Source of the DNA: Dolomedes plantarius
Taxonomy: Eukaryota; Arthropoda; Arachnida; Araneae; Dolomedidae
Reading direction: 5' to 3'
Assembly: GCA_907164885.2 (NCBI GenBank)
Contig: OU015493.1
Location: 121,010,193-121,074,192 of the forward strand
DNA: 64,000 nt
Shown: positions 1 to 10,430 of the stretch, piece by piece
Layout of the letters: each line of letters opens with the position of its first letter
Position numbering within the stretch: the first letter of the stretch is position 1
Notes under the pieces: generated by a model
Seen by the model: only the letters and a program-made list of their open reading frames with translations
Told to the model about the DNA's origin: nothing
The model's database searches: none
Made by a program: the position numbers and the translations under genes

Positions 1-600
1 GGTTTTTTTGGTGCTTTATGGTGAAATAGAACTTAAAAATTAAAAAAAGGAACAAAAACTTACCTGTAAATAGCATATTTTTTTTATAAATTGGTCAATT
101 TGAAGTAATTTTTATTGAAATTTAGCTAAAACGCCTATCACTCTCCACAAAATCCTAATGCTAATATTTTAATTTCCTTCTCACACATGATACATATGAC
201 AGTTATCTTCAAAATGGCCTACAATCTAAGAGAAAATTTTAAAATGTAAAAATACTACATGTAATTTTATGTTCTAATATGAAAATTTTCCCCGAGAAAG
301 AATATTCAAATAAAGTAGTGCTATTTTACCATAAAAGACCAAGAAAATCTTTTAAAAACTTGACTCCAAACGCAGAATATTAATCTGAAATTTAGCTAAA
401 ACGCCTATCACTGTCCACAAAATCCTAATGCTAATATTTAATTTTCTTCGCACACATGACACATATGACAGTTATCTTCAAAATGGCCTACAATCTAAGA
501 GAAAATTTTAAAATGCAAAAATAATACACGCAATTTTATGTTCTAATATGAAAATTTTCTCCGATTTTTAATATGAAAATTTTCTCCAATTATAACACAA
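1..600. repeat. Direct repeat of about 180 bp, two copies
   Basis: A block at about 117-295 recurs at about 387-565 in the same orientation with few differences. Both copies start with tttagctaaaacgcctatca and share the later word aaaatggcctacaatc. The spacing is about 270 bp. No coding frame or terminal inverted repeat is visible, so the repeat class is unknown. Confidence 0.8.
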
Positions 601-1574
601 TTTCCTTAGCAATACAAAAACAAACAAAAGTGAAAACAGTATGGGACTATCACAGAAATATTCCACAGTTTTAACAGTAATCCGTATATTGGGAATTAAC
701 CCAGTAGAAAAGGATTAATGAAAAAAAGAAAACTAAAGGAGTAATATTAGAAAATTAACTTTAAATAACTACGAAATAACAAATCCATGCGTTCACTTAC
801 CTTGGACATCTAGAATTAACATATAGTGGGTGCGCATGCGCAGTTCTTATGAATAATTGATTCCATCATCTGGAGATGAAATATTATTTAAAAACTGTAT
901 TTATTTAGAATTATTTTAAAGCTTCCAAACTTATCTTAGAATTATCTGAAGGCTTCAAAACATAAGTATACCAAGTTTCAACCAGATTCGTCAAGAAATG
1001 TAGATTTGTATACGTTACATACGTACATAGACACTTTGCTTTATTTATATAGATAGATATATGTTTTGCCCCGTAAAATAAAAATATATTTATTGTATTA
1101 TTTTAGTCCTTTTTGTTAAAAAAATATGTTAAAAGCTGAATGCTTCAAAGGAAATATATTTTTCAAAATATTAATATGTTTACATTCGAATCCTTTTAAG
1201 TTAGATTCTCCTCATGGTTCCAATTCTTTAGAAATGTGTCCAACTTATAGATTTCGTTATGCATTATTGGTACTATAGCTTTTTGCAGTAAATATCTTGA
1301 ACTCTGAACAATATCCACCCTCCTCGAAATAATATTTAATATGTAATAACTATTTTTTTACATTATAATATACCTAACTGGTTTAATATTGTCAAATGAT
1401 TAACATATTTCATTTTAATGTAACTAAATATAGTCTAATTTTTTATATTATTAGTTTCCTTTTCATTTACTTAAATTCAAGTTGAATACATTTAAAATTA
1501 ATGCATCTTCCCCTCAAAAAAGCAGAGAATAGAATAAACAAACTGAAAAACTTTGCTTACCATATTTATATATA
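601..1574. other. AT-rich stretch without a recognised gene
   Basis: No open frame with recognisable similarity is present. The only notable motif is a 12-bp NRF-1-like palindrome at 831-842, listed separately. The first coding exon of KLHL18, which should encode a conserved stretch ending in a sequence like CDVTLK, was looked for here and not found. Confidence 0.5.
796..843 (-). promoter_or_regulatory. Candidate minus-strand promoter and first exon donor
   Basis: The palindrome TGCGCATGCGCA at 831-842 fits the published NRF-1 consensus. On the minus strand it is followed within about 30 bp by ATGTCCAAG and a strong splice donor, AAG/GTAAGT, at about 800-806. This could be the start of a divergent gene lying mostly left of the window. 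No downstream exon is visible, so it may be chance. Confidence 0.25.
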
Positions 1575-3007
1575 CAGTGGACGCTCGTTAATTCGAACTC
1601 GAAGGTTCTGAGAAAAAATTTCGAATTATCCGATGTTAAGAGAAAATATATAACTTTAAATGTGTATCACTGAAGAAGAAACTCTCTTAGTATGTATAAC
1701 CCCAGAAAATATATTATACTATGTTATCTAAAGTTAAACATATTAAAAAGCAATACAGACTTACCTTAATCATAAAATGAAGCAGAAGATATGCAGTAGA
1801 AAGTAAACTTTTATTAAAAATATGAATTACACTTTTGGGAAAAACTGTAAAATGGATGTTTGGTTCTATTTATAATGCCTACATTGTTCAGCCAGCTTCT
1901 CGATTTGAAGTAAACATTTCAATTCATTTTCAGAGGAAGGTTCCATCTGAATAAATGCTATCAGAGTTTTAATAGAGTCCATTATGGCTTTGTCCATTAT
2001 GGCCGCATTAAAAATATCTTTCGGCAGGTAAATAGAGAAAAGCCGTGGCAGTTTCCTACCGAAATTAGTGCATACGTCTTCGTTTACATCAGAGTTTTGG
2101 CCACATGCAGTTTGGTAAGAAATATTTTGCCTTGACTTAAATCGAGAAAGCCATCTATCACTGCATTTAAATTCTTCAATACCCATTCGACTTGCCAATT
2201 CATCCGCCTTCGTCAAAACTAGGGGTCCATTTATCCGAAAATTTTGAGATCTAACATCCTGGAACCATAGCAGTAGAGCTTTTTCTAGAACTTCTTGGGA
2301 CGCATTTCCCATGCGTTTCCTTCCTCTAGCAAATTTTGATTTTTCCTATGAATCTAAAATTGACTCCTTGTTTTTCAAATTAGTTGACAAGGCATTTTTT
2401 TAAATTCCATAGTCAGCTGCTAACTTTGTATTACATTCGCCATTCTCTACTTTCTTTAAAATTTCTATCTTTGTCTCCAAAGTTAGGGTTTTGTACTTTC
2501 CACGTCTAGACATCCTGAATTTTTACACGTTCACACCACACAATGAGGAAGAAAAACTAGACCACATTAACTTGCCTGCACTGCAGTTATAACTGACGCA
2601 GCTCCCTAGAATCTGTAGTAAAGACTAGTTTTTCTGAAATTCTAAGAAAATCGATCCAAATAAAGGAAAATTGCTTTTTCCGTTTAGCACTAATAAGAAG
2701 GACAATAGCTACTAACGTTTAGCGGACATGCAATAGTCTAGGAATGCAGGCATGTAACTCTTTACACAGAAAAGAAATTTTGACACACAAAATAATAAAT
2801 ACATTGTGTATTTTCTCCATTAAACGAGGAAAAAGAATTTTATTTATCAAATTTTTAGTTCGAATTAACCGAAGTGATAAAAATTTAGTTCGAATTAATG
2901 AGATTTTTTTAACATTAACTCCAATACAAGTTTTTTGGGGCCTTTGGATTAGTTCGAATTAACCGAAAGTTCGAATTAACCAAGTTCGAATTAACGAGCG
3001 TCCACTG
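1575..3007 (-). mobile_element. Tigger/pogo-type DNA transposon, internally deleted copy
   Basis: Terminal inverted repeats start CAGTGGACGCTCGTTAATTC at 1575 and end with the reverse complement at 3007. Both ends are flanked by TA (1573-1574 and 3008-3009), the target duplication expected for this superfamily. The element is 1.43 kb. It is closely related to the larger copy at 32937-37320 but lacks the central catalytic part. The transposase remnant reads on the minus strand. Confidence 0.88.
1866..2513 (-). pseudogene. Tigger transposase remnant (psq HTH plus CENP-B HTH, no DDE domain)
   Basis: From the ATG at 2513 the minus strand reads a Psq-type helix-turn-helix (KYKTLTLETKIEILKKVENG) that ends in a stop after about 37 codons. 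A second frame (about 2312-1866) carries the CENP-B-type DNA-binding region with WFQDVR and WLSRFKSRQN. At KDIF, near 2005, the protein jumps straight to the C-terminal tail (IMDSIKTLIAFIQMEPSS), so the whole DDE catalytic domain seen in the sister copy is missing. Established knowledge: Tigger transposases need that domain to cut DNA. This copy could bind DNA at most, and its frameshift makes even that unlikely. Confidence 0.85.
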
Positions 3008-3039
3008 TATATATATATTGGTTATATTAGTTGTTTGAA

Positions 3040-3399
3040 AACAACTGATCTTGCATTTATGGTGCGTGGAGCCCTAATTGTAGATTTCTATTAATTTTTA
3101 CGTTTGTCAGTGGCTTCTACCTATACTTTATTTTTTTCTTTTCTAAAGAATCTTGCATTTATGGTGCATGGAACTCTTAATTGCAGATTTCTATTAATTT
3201 TTTTGTTTGTCAATGCCTTCTAGCTATACTTTAATATTTTTGCTACAAAATCTTGCATTTATGGAGACATTTATTATGCAGATATTAATTATGGAGATGT
3301 TTATTGCTACAGAATCTTGCATTTATGGTGTGTGGAGCCCTAATTGCAGATTTTTATTAATTTTTACGTTTGTCAGGGTCTTTTACCTATATTTTAATA
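3040..3399 (+). repeat. Degenerate tandem repeats with the motif cttgcatttatggtg
   Basis: Units start at about 3048, 3149, 3249 and 3315, each with cttgcatttatgg, then usually gagccctaattgcagatttc and acgtttgtcag. Further copies sit beyond the hAT relic, at about 4676 and 4790, so the relic probably landed inside an older repeat tract. Unit length is irregular, near 100 bp. Confidence 0.75.
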
Positions 3400-4290
3400 C
3401 AGGGGTGTCCAGCCCGCAGGCCGCATACGGCCCAAAGCAAGTGTTAGTGAGAGAGCTCAAAGCGAAAAAAAAAATTAATAGCCTGCCTTGATATAAAAAG
3501 TAATGCGGAAGAGAAAAAAAATGGACCATGTTATGCAAATCATCTTCAAAATGGTGAATTTTATGAAGGATTGGGGATTGATTCATAGCCAGTTTTAGGA
3601 ATTTCTTAAAAGCTTGGATGCTGAATATGGCAATACTTTTAAGAAATAAGGTAGCTCAGTGGAGAAAATATTAAAAAGGTTTTATAGCCTACTTGATGAT
3701 ATCAAATTGTTTATGACATTGAAAAGTAATCTGTGCCAGAACTTTATGATAACTGGCTTGCAGATTTAGCAGATTTTGATAGATCTGAATGCCCATTTAA
3801 ATGACTTAAACACCCGTCACTTCATGGATTTTACTTCAGAGCAAAATCCATGAAGTTGAAATTATGGCAAGCCAAATTAAATGTTAAAAAATTTTTGCGT
3901 TTCGAGACGCAGGCCAAGCACAATTCTAAAAATGTTACAAAATACGCAGCCCTACTTTCCGATTTAGTACAAGAATTTAAAATTTGAGGACTTTGGGGAA
4001 AATAAACAATTTTTTTTTTGCATGTTTTCTACTCTATTTACAGTCGATATAGATATAATGCTAGCAAATTGTCAAATGGAATGCATAGAGTTGCAATCTG
4101 ACATCTAACTTAAAGAGAAATTCAATCGAGTCTCTTTGTTGTACTCATAAATCATACCTGCCCAGATATAAATATCCTTCACTGCATAGTTAAGCGTTAT
4201 TCTGGTCATGAACGTTTGGAAGCACGTACATCTGTGAACAACTATTTTCAAGAGTGAAGCACACTAAGGGTCAAATTAGATCCAAAATTT
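3400..4290 (+). pseudogene. hAT transposase relic, GTF2IRD2/Charlie-like
   Basis: The segment opens with caggggtgtccagcccgcag, like the ends of hAT Charlie-type elements. Conceptual translation with frameshifts gives pieces typical of GTF2IRD2/FAM200-like hAT transposases: VPELYDNWLADLADF near 3730-3780, FLRFETQAKHNSKN near 3900, and a C-terminal dimerisation-like stretch, MECIELQSD ... FNRVSLLYSYKSYLP ... YVCEQLFSRVKHTKG, near 4080-4265. Stops and frameshifts break the reading frame throughout. No 3' inverted repeat or clear target duplication was found, so the right edge is approximate. It is an old dead copy. Confidence 0.7.
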
Positions 4291-5726
4291 ATTCATTGTT
4301 TTTTAGTATTGATGTGTATGACATTTCCCATCCCTTTTTTATAATATGTTATTTATACTGTGTTTCATTTTTCATGCAGAGTTCACAAAGCAAAAGACAA
4401 TTTGACATTTTTACTTTTCAGCTTTTAGTGATGAAAGGCTGAATCTATCTAAATTCTGAGATGTGTATAACATTTCACATGTTTTTTTCCTATGTTATTT
4501 ATACTGTGTTTAGTTTTTAAGTTGACTTTTGTTAACAAACATTCATATTGAACCTCGAATCAAGAAACGAGAAACATAGTTTATGAAGGTACTTGAGATA
4601 ATATTTGGATCAGTTTAATTGAACAGAGATTTATATGGAGTTTAATAAGGACAGGATGTTTCTATTACTGTACAGAATCTTGCATTTATGGTGCGTGTAG
4701 CCCAAATTGCAGATTTCTGTTAATTTTTTCATCAGTCAGTGCCTTTAACCAATACTTTAATACTTTATTTATATATTTTTTTGGCTACAGAATCCTGCAT
4801 TTATGGAGGTATTTATATGGACAATTAGACATTTTTACTTTTAAGCTTTTAGTGATTTATTATAAATGTATATATTTTATGATATTTATACTGTTATTAA
4901 ATCTATGTTATTTATACTGTGTTTAGTTTTCAAATTAATTTTTGTTAACAAACATTAGACAATTTGACATTTTTAATTTAAACTTGAAAAATGAAAGGCT
5001 GAATCTACTAAAATTCTGAGATGTGTATAACATTTCATATTTTTTTTTTTCTTTTAAATTGTTATTTATGCTGTGTATACTTTTTTAATCAATTTTGTTT
5101 AACAAATATTCGACAAAATGCCATTTTTACTTTTCAGCTTTACTTTTTAAAACTCTTAACTTTCCAAGAGACAATTTGACATTTTTCCCTTTCCTTTTCA
5201 GCTTTTAGTGGTTTATTATAAATGTATATATTTTATGTTTTACTTTTCAGCTTCTTTTGCTCCAAAGATGAAAGGTTAAATCTAGAGGAATTCTGAGGAG
5301 TTAATTATAAATTTATATATTTTTATATTGGATTTTTTTTTTTATTATTTGGGTGTATAACATTTCACTTGCTTATTTTTCTATGTTATTTATACTGTGT
5401 TTAGTTTTTAAATTGATTTTGGTTAACAAACATTTGACAAATTTACATTTTTACTTTTCAGCTTTACTTTCCAAAACACAATTTGACATTTTTCCTTTTC
5501 AGCTTTTAGTGGTTTATTATAAATGTATGTATATTTTATGTTTTACTTATCAGCTTCTTTTGCTCCAAAGATTGAAGGTTAAATCTTGCTAAATTGTTTA
5601 GATTTTAAATTGATTTAGGTTAACAAACATTCCACAATTTGATATTTTTACTTTACAGCTTTTAGTGGTACAATGATGAAAGACTGCATCTACCAAAATA
5701 CTGAGATATGTATAACATTTCACATG

Positions 5727-5775
<49 letters not shown>

Positions 5776-5988
5776 CTTTTTTTTTTTTTTTTTGCTTTTT
5801 TTTTTACTTTACAGCTTTTAGTGGTACAATGATAAAAGACTGCATTTACCACAATACTGAGATATGTATAACACTTCACATGCTTTTTTTTTTTTTTTTG
5901 GCTATGTAATTTATACTGTGTTAAGTTTTTAAATTGATTTTGGTTAACAAACCTTAAAATTCCGGGCAACGCCGGGTACTTCAGCTAG
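4291..5988 (+). mobile_element. Helitron-type 3' end with internal satellite-like repeats
   Basis: The tract is built of irregular 100-170 bp units that repeat ttatttatactgtgtttag, ggttaacaaacattc and ttttcagcttttagtg. It ends with a short CCGG-based hairpin (5961-5976), nine bases, then CTAG at 5985-5988 followed by T. That layout is the known Helitron 3' terminus (hairpin, CTRR, insertion between A and T). The last 150 bp match, inverted, the segment starting at 8425. No Rep/helicase frame is present and the 5' TC end was not located. A poly-T run at about 5728-5800 yields spurious lysine-rich frames on the other strand. Confidence 0.65.
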
Positions 5989-6626
5989 TATATATATATT
6001 TGAAGGAAAGGATATAATTTTCTTATTTATAATTGCCCTCAGTTCAAAATAATAGTTATTCCTGTCTTGACATGCAGCTTTTAATATAGCTTTTTTTCAT
6101 CTAATACAAACTAAATATTTTTTAAATACCCTTAAAGTTATAGAAAATTACAAACTGATGGTTGTCTTTGCTTTCTTGTGCATGCGTACTGCTAGTAATG
6201 TAAGTCTGTGTATTATACAGAAAATTGCTTCTGAGACCATTAAACAGAATTGTCAAATAATTTAATGATTGAATATTTAAATTTAATTATTTTGTAATTT
6301 GAATTTAAGTATAAAAAATAGATGACTGACAAGAGGGAATTTTGGAATATATTGGCTTAAGCCAGGAACATTGTCGGTTAGAAAGTTCTAGATTCCTAAA
6401 CCTCAAATTATTAATCCTTTTTATAATGTTTTAACTAAAAATGGACTTTAGTTATAGTTTTGTCATAAATTATCAAGCTTCTGTAAAATTTTTGTAGAAT
6501 TAGCTCTAGCTTTTATGTGTGTAGGTGTAGATTTGCCTTAAGCATGTAATATCCAGAACTGAGTGAATTATTAGAGATTTAAGTATTTAGCTCTCTGAAC
6601 TTGGAGAATTATAATTTAGGTTTAAA
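5989..6626. other. Intergenic AT-rich stretch, nothing recognised
   Basis: No gene-like frame, inverted termini or strong motif was seen. It was read for the missing KLHL18 first exon without success. Confidence 0.5.
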
Positions 6627-6635
6627 CATTTGATG

Positions 6636-6828
6636 GGGGCCCAGGGTTGCCCAAATTGGTTGGCAGATCTGTACTGTCCGTCCAGTGTCTAGGCCTATAA
6701 GAAACATCACCGAACAGGGGAAATCAACCTTCGGCTGAGTTTGCAGGAATTGCTACGCAGCCCCAGTCTTCAGTTCAAATAGGGCATATAGGCGAGAGCT
6801 GTGATCGCCGAAATCTTTACGAATTAAG
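6636..6828. mobile_element. Unclassified 193-bp insertion with 9-bp target duplication
   Basis: The 9-mer catttgatg occurs at 6627-6635 and again at 6829-6837. It brackets a segment much richer in G and C than its surroundings (gggcccagggttgcccaaat near its left end). A perfect flanking duplication of this size suggests a SINE or other short mobile insertion. No inverted termini or tail were recognised, and tRNA-like boxes are at best weak. Confidence 0.45.
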
Positions 6829-7167
6829 CATTTGATGCACTGAACATAGGAAATTATAATTAATTTTCTGATCTCAAGAGGTGTTACAGGGTTTGTTTTA
6901 TGTTTTTCTTTATATGGTATGACAGTAAGAAACATGTCTCTACTGTATTCCCCCCAAAAAATGTTTTTGGCTCTGATCCTAAATTAGATGTCTAATATTT
7001 CAGAATTTGGAAGCAGCACTTTATGAGCATCTTTTTTATCTTGATGCTTCCATCACCTGATAAAAGTAAAGCCAATAAAGAAAATTCCCAAAGTGGAGTA
7101 ATTTTTTGAACTAGTTGTATGATTTGAATTGTATAACTATTAATAAAAATTTCAATGTTTATTTTAG

Positions 7168-7298
7168 GTTGAAAATAGATCATTCGTGGCACATAGAATT
7201 ATTTTAGCTGGTACTATTCCTTATTTTCATGCAATGTTCACTCATGATATGGTTGAAAGTACACAAAGTGAAATAACAATTAAAGATATTGATCCAGA
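7168..7298 (+). CDS. KLHL18: KLHL18 exon: BTB domain, middle part
   Basis: Acceptor ttttag/GTT precedes 7168 and the donor GA/GTAAGT follows 7298. The exon encodes residues 1-43 of the visible protein plus two bases of codon 44: VENRSFVAHRIILAGTIPYF, then HAMFTHDMVES and EITIKDIDP. AHRIILA and PYFHAMFTHDM are the classic BTB core that forms the dimer and CUL3-binding surface. In human KLHL18 the corresponding piece starts just after CDVTLK, so an exon coding the BTB start is missing upstream. The frame enters in phase 0. Confidence 0.95.
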
Positions 7299-7808
7299 GT
7301 AAGTAAATTCATATTTATATATTAAAAGTTGTTTCACATATATAAACCTTTAGCATGATTACCTATTAGAGTGATATGTAAAATTGATCTATATGTAATT
7401 CTCTGAGGAGAATCATATCTATATTAGTTGTTAAAAGAAACCATACATTTAAAAAAAAAAATAACATAGGAAAAATAATTTTATGTATTTCTGTATTTTT
7501 AAAAATTAAATTATAAATTTTGAATTTGATGGAAATTATACTATTTATTTTTATAATTTCTTTGATTTGTTTGGTAAAACTAACATATGTTTTATCTGTA
7601 AATCTATATAACATTTGACATTTACCAGCTTTTATTCATAATATAATAATTAGAAAGATGGGTTGAATATACTAAAAAGATGTGTCCAGTTTATATTAAA
7701 TTTTCTGTGATATAAAGTCTGTTTATTTATTTAATAAAAATATTTAAATTTTTTCATATGGTATGTATAATAGTTTGTAAGTGTGCTAATAGATATTTCT
7801 ATGTGCAG

Positions 7809-7949
7809 TGCTTTGGAATCATTGATCAGTTTTGCATACAGTGGTAAAGTTCAAATCAGCACACTAAATGTCCAGTCTTTATTAGTGGGAGCTTCCTTTC
7901 TTCAGTTGAGCAAAGTGAGAGAAGCTTGCTGTGAATTTTTGAGAAAAAG
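7809..7949 (+). CDS. KLHL18: KLHL18 exon: BTB C-terminal part
   Basis: The exon begins after gtgcag and ends AAAAG/GTACTT. It encodes residues 45-90, [18 protein letters not shown], then [14 protein letters not shown] and CCEFLRK, with split codons at both ends (D44 and R91). NVQSLL.GASFLQL is the highly conserved BTB helix pair leading into the 3-box that clamps CUL3 in Kelch adaptors. Phases match the neighbouring exons exactly. An alternative upstream ATG at 7783 lies in the intron and is not used. Confidence 0.95.
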
Positions 7950-8384
7950 GTACTTGTTAAATAAAAAAAAAAATTATAATCCTGAAAATATGCCTGCAAA
8001 AATTTTATTCTGCCTATAGTGTTTTTCCATGAAAAAAAAAGTCGTAATTTTTTTAAATGTATGTAAAATGGAAGAAAATTATTTATGCTGTTATACTGTT
8101 ACTTTAAATTAATATGATCAAGAGATTAAAATACTTTTCCTGTAATTCTTATGTGAATTTTTTTTTTATTTATTTGAGACTTTTTTTTTTTAATCGTGAA
8201 ATGCAACTATTATATTGAAGTCAATCCACCATTTATAAACTGTCAGTTTATCAATTTCACCTTGTTCTTGAAAGAGTATGTTTTCACTAGCTGAATACCC
8301 ATACTTTGCTACGGTGTACATTCAAATTAAATACAACAGTCAATGTATGCAATTAATGCCAAAATATATATATATATATATATA

Positions 8385-9503
8385 CTAGCGGACCCGACAG
8401 ACGTTGTCCTGTTCAAACGTAATTCTAGCTGAAGTTCCCGGCGATGCCCGGGATTTTAAGAATGTTTGTTAACCAAAATCAATTTAAAAATTAACACAGT
8501 ATAAATAACATAGAAAAAAAAGCATACGAAATGTTATACATATTAATAATATGAAAACCCAATTAAAAATGTATAAATGTATAATAAACTCCTCAGATTT
8601 CAGCTATATTCGGTATTTCATTATAAAAAAGCTGAAAAAAATAAAAATAAATAAAAATAATAATTTTAAAAAATAATAATTTTTAAAAATTAAAATTAAA
8701 AAATAATAAAATAAAATAAAATAATAATTAAATAATTAAAAAAATAATAAAATAAAAGCTGAAATAACAGGTCTAGCAAAATGAAGAACTCCGGATTCGA
8801 ACTCGGGTCGAGAGCATGGTACTTTTCAAATTGGCGACCTTCCGAATGCGCCACAATAACATGGTGTTCAGTGGGTAAAGTGAAACATATTCGCTATTGG
8901 AAAGTTGTTGTGGGCTGGTGATTATGCATGTCAGAGGATTTTTTAGTCAGAAATAAGTTAGCAGGATAGAAGCTTAGTCTTTAGCTCTTCAATAGACACA
9001 AAGATATAGGCGAGGAGGATTGCAGTAGCGATTAAAAAAGATCTCGTGTCACTTAACGTGGTTGCTTCGAATTTTCCATCGCGTGTCGAGAGTATCAATA
9101 TGCCGTTGGATCTGATCCATTTTAGAGTATAAAATCTGACTTGAGAGATTATTATTTTCATTTATTATTCTGGTTTAATATATGACTTGAAAATTTTTGA
9201 TTTTATTTATTTTTATTTTTTCGCTCGCTGTTTGCTAACTAAACCTAACGTGGACGCCATTATCTAGAGGGGTGATTTCACAAACTGTAACAGCTTCCAT
9301 TTACCGGACGCATCCCCTTATAAATTGTTGGTTTTTTATTAATTAATTAAAAATATAAAAACATATTCTATCGGATCAAATTGTGAATCTAAACCATTCT
9401 CGAATCAACTTCATCGCACACACAAAATTTCATTAAAATCAGTCCAGTCGTTTAGGAGGAGTTCAATTACATACACACGGACAGAAGAAATATATATATA
9501 AGA
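8385..9503 (-). mobile_element. Nested Helitron with two successive 3' ends
   Basis: Minus-strand 5' end TCTTATATATATATTTC at 9503; 3' end with a GACA/TGTC hairpin and GCTAG at 8388-8385. Flanks are A (8384) and T (9504). Forty bases inside the outer end there is a second Helitron-like terminus: CCCGG/CCGGG hairpin (8439-8454) and CAGCTAG at 8431-8425. The sequence following it matches, inverted, the 5988 element. The interior carries a tRNA-like Pol III box pair and no coding frame. Confidence 0.65.
8775..8862 (-). other. tRNA-like Pol III promoter boxes inside a Helitron
   Basis: On the minus strand TGGCGCATTCGG fits the A box and AGTTCGAATCC fits the B box, at tRNA-like spacing. The T-stem does not pair, so this is not a functional tRNA gene. 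It may be a captured tRNA fragment or a SINE remnant. It is not the SINE family found elsewhere in the window. Confidence 0.4.
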
Positions 9504-9518
9504 TATATATATATATCT

Positions 9519-9569
<51 letters not shown>

Positions 9570-10280
9570 ATAAATACGATGATCAATGTATACAATTGAT
9601 GTAAAAAAAAAAGACAAAAAAATATATTTATAAAAAAATCGTAACAGATATTTTTATAGACAAAATAATGTAGAAGAAAATATTCAAATTAAATCTAATA
9701 GGACATACTAAAGAATATAGTACAGTTTGAAGAACATATCTTTTATTGTATTTTAATATTGTTTTGGATAATGTCCAATCGTCTGCCGCATTAGCAAGAA
9801 AAGAAATATTTTTTTTGTCTATTTCATTGTTATGGACATGACGATAAATTTATTTAAAGTACCAGAAAAAGAAATCACATGATCAGCATTTAATAAATTA
9901 AATTCTAAAATTTAATCTTTAAAAATTCACTTAATATCAGAAAATGGATGTAAAGATTCAAAAAAGATTTCATTTTAAAGGAATTTTTATGATCTTTCTC
10001 GTGATATAAATTTCATAACCCTCAAATTATTAATTTAAATGCAAACTTAAAAAAAGTTACTTAAACAGCTTAAAAGTTTAATTTAAAAAAATCTAAGAAG
10101 AATTTTTTCAAAAATCTTTTTTAGTGCACCCCTACACTATAAGTAAAATCACCATGCAAAATTTCAGCCCTCTAGGTCCAGCGGTTTGGTCTGTGCGTTG
10201 TATGTCAGTCAGTGAGTCAGTCAGTTACGGAATTGTTTTATATATATAGATTATGGAAATTTGTTTATAAATTATTGCCT

Positions 10281-10430
10281 ATGTGACTTCAGAACCTGGG
10301 TCTGTGGGTTTGAATATTGTTATAGAAATGGGTGTGTATAGACATTCAGAATTGGCTTCAAGCTGTTAATACTGGTCAAGTTTGCTGTCATTTTGTTAAC
10401 GATGACCATAGCACATTAAATCAAATAGCT
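10281..10430 (+). mobile_element. tRNA-derived SINE, old 5'-truncated copy
   Basis: The B-box region reads gtctgtgggtttgaat, followed by the family body: cattcagaattggcttcaag and then gatgaccatagcac. These match, with many changes, the full copy at 33312-33487 (ggttcgagtccc, cattcggaatcggctttaag, atgaccgtagcgc). The 5' tRNA half is missing or unrecognisable. Confidence 0.65.

Larger units (their letters stand above)
8287..10250 (-). mobile_element. Non-autonomous Helitron (family A) in KLHL18 intron, interrupted
   Basis: On the minus strand the element starts TCTATATATATA (10250 leftwards) and ends at CTAG (8290-8287), with A at 8286 and T at 10251 as flanks, as expected for Helitron insertion between A and T. 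Twelve bases inside the CTAG end lies a 5-bp hairpin (CCGTA/TATGG). It belongs to the same family as the array at 40579-46102 and the copy at 50038-50878. A second Helitron (8385-9503) is inserted in it. No replication or helicase frame is present. Confidence 0.75.

Noticed and set aside
55..75. Recursive splice site on the minus strand (TTTACAG/GTAAGT)
   Set aside because: The motif is present, but there is no pyrimidine tract and no supporting exon; kept out as chance-level.
5598..5969. Lysine-rich or phenylalanine-rich open frames
   Set aside because: They are translations of a long poly-T/poly-A run inside satellite-like repeats and resemble no protein.
8958..9161. Minus-strand frame of 67 codons in the nested Helitron
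   Set aside because: No recognisable domain and no Helitron Rep or helicase motif; probably chance.
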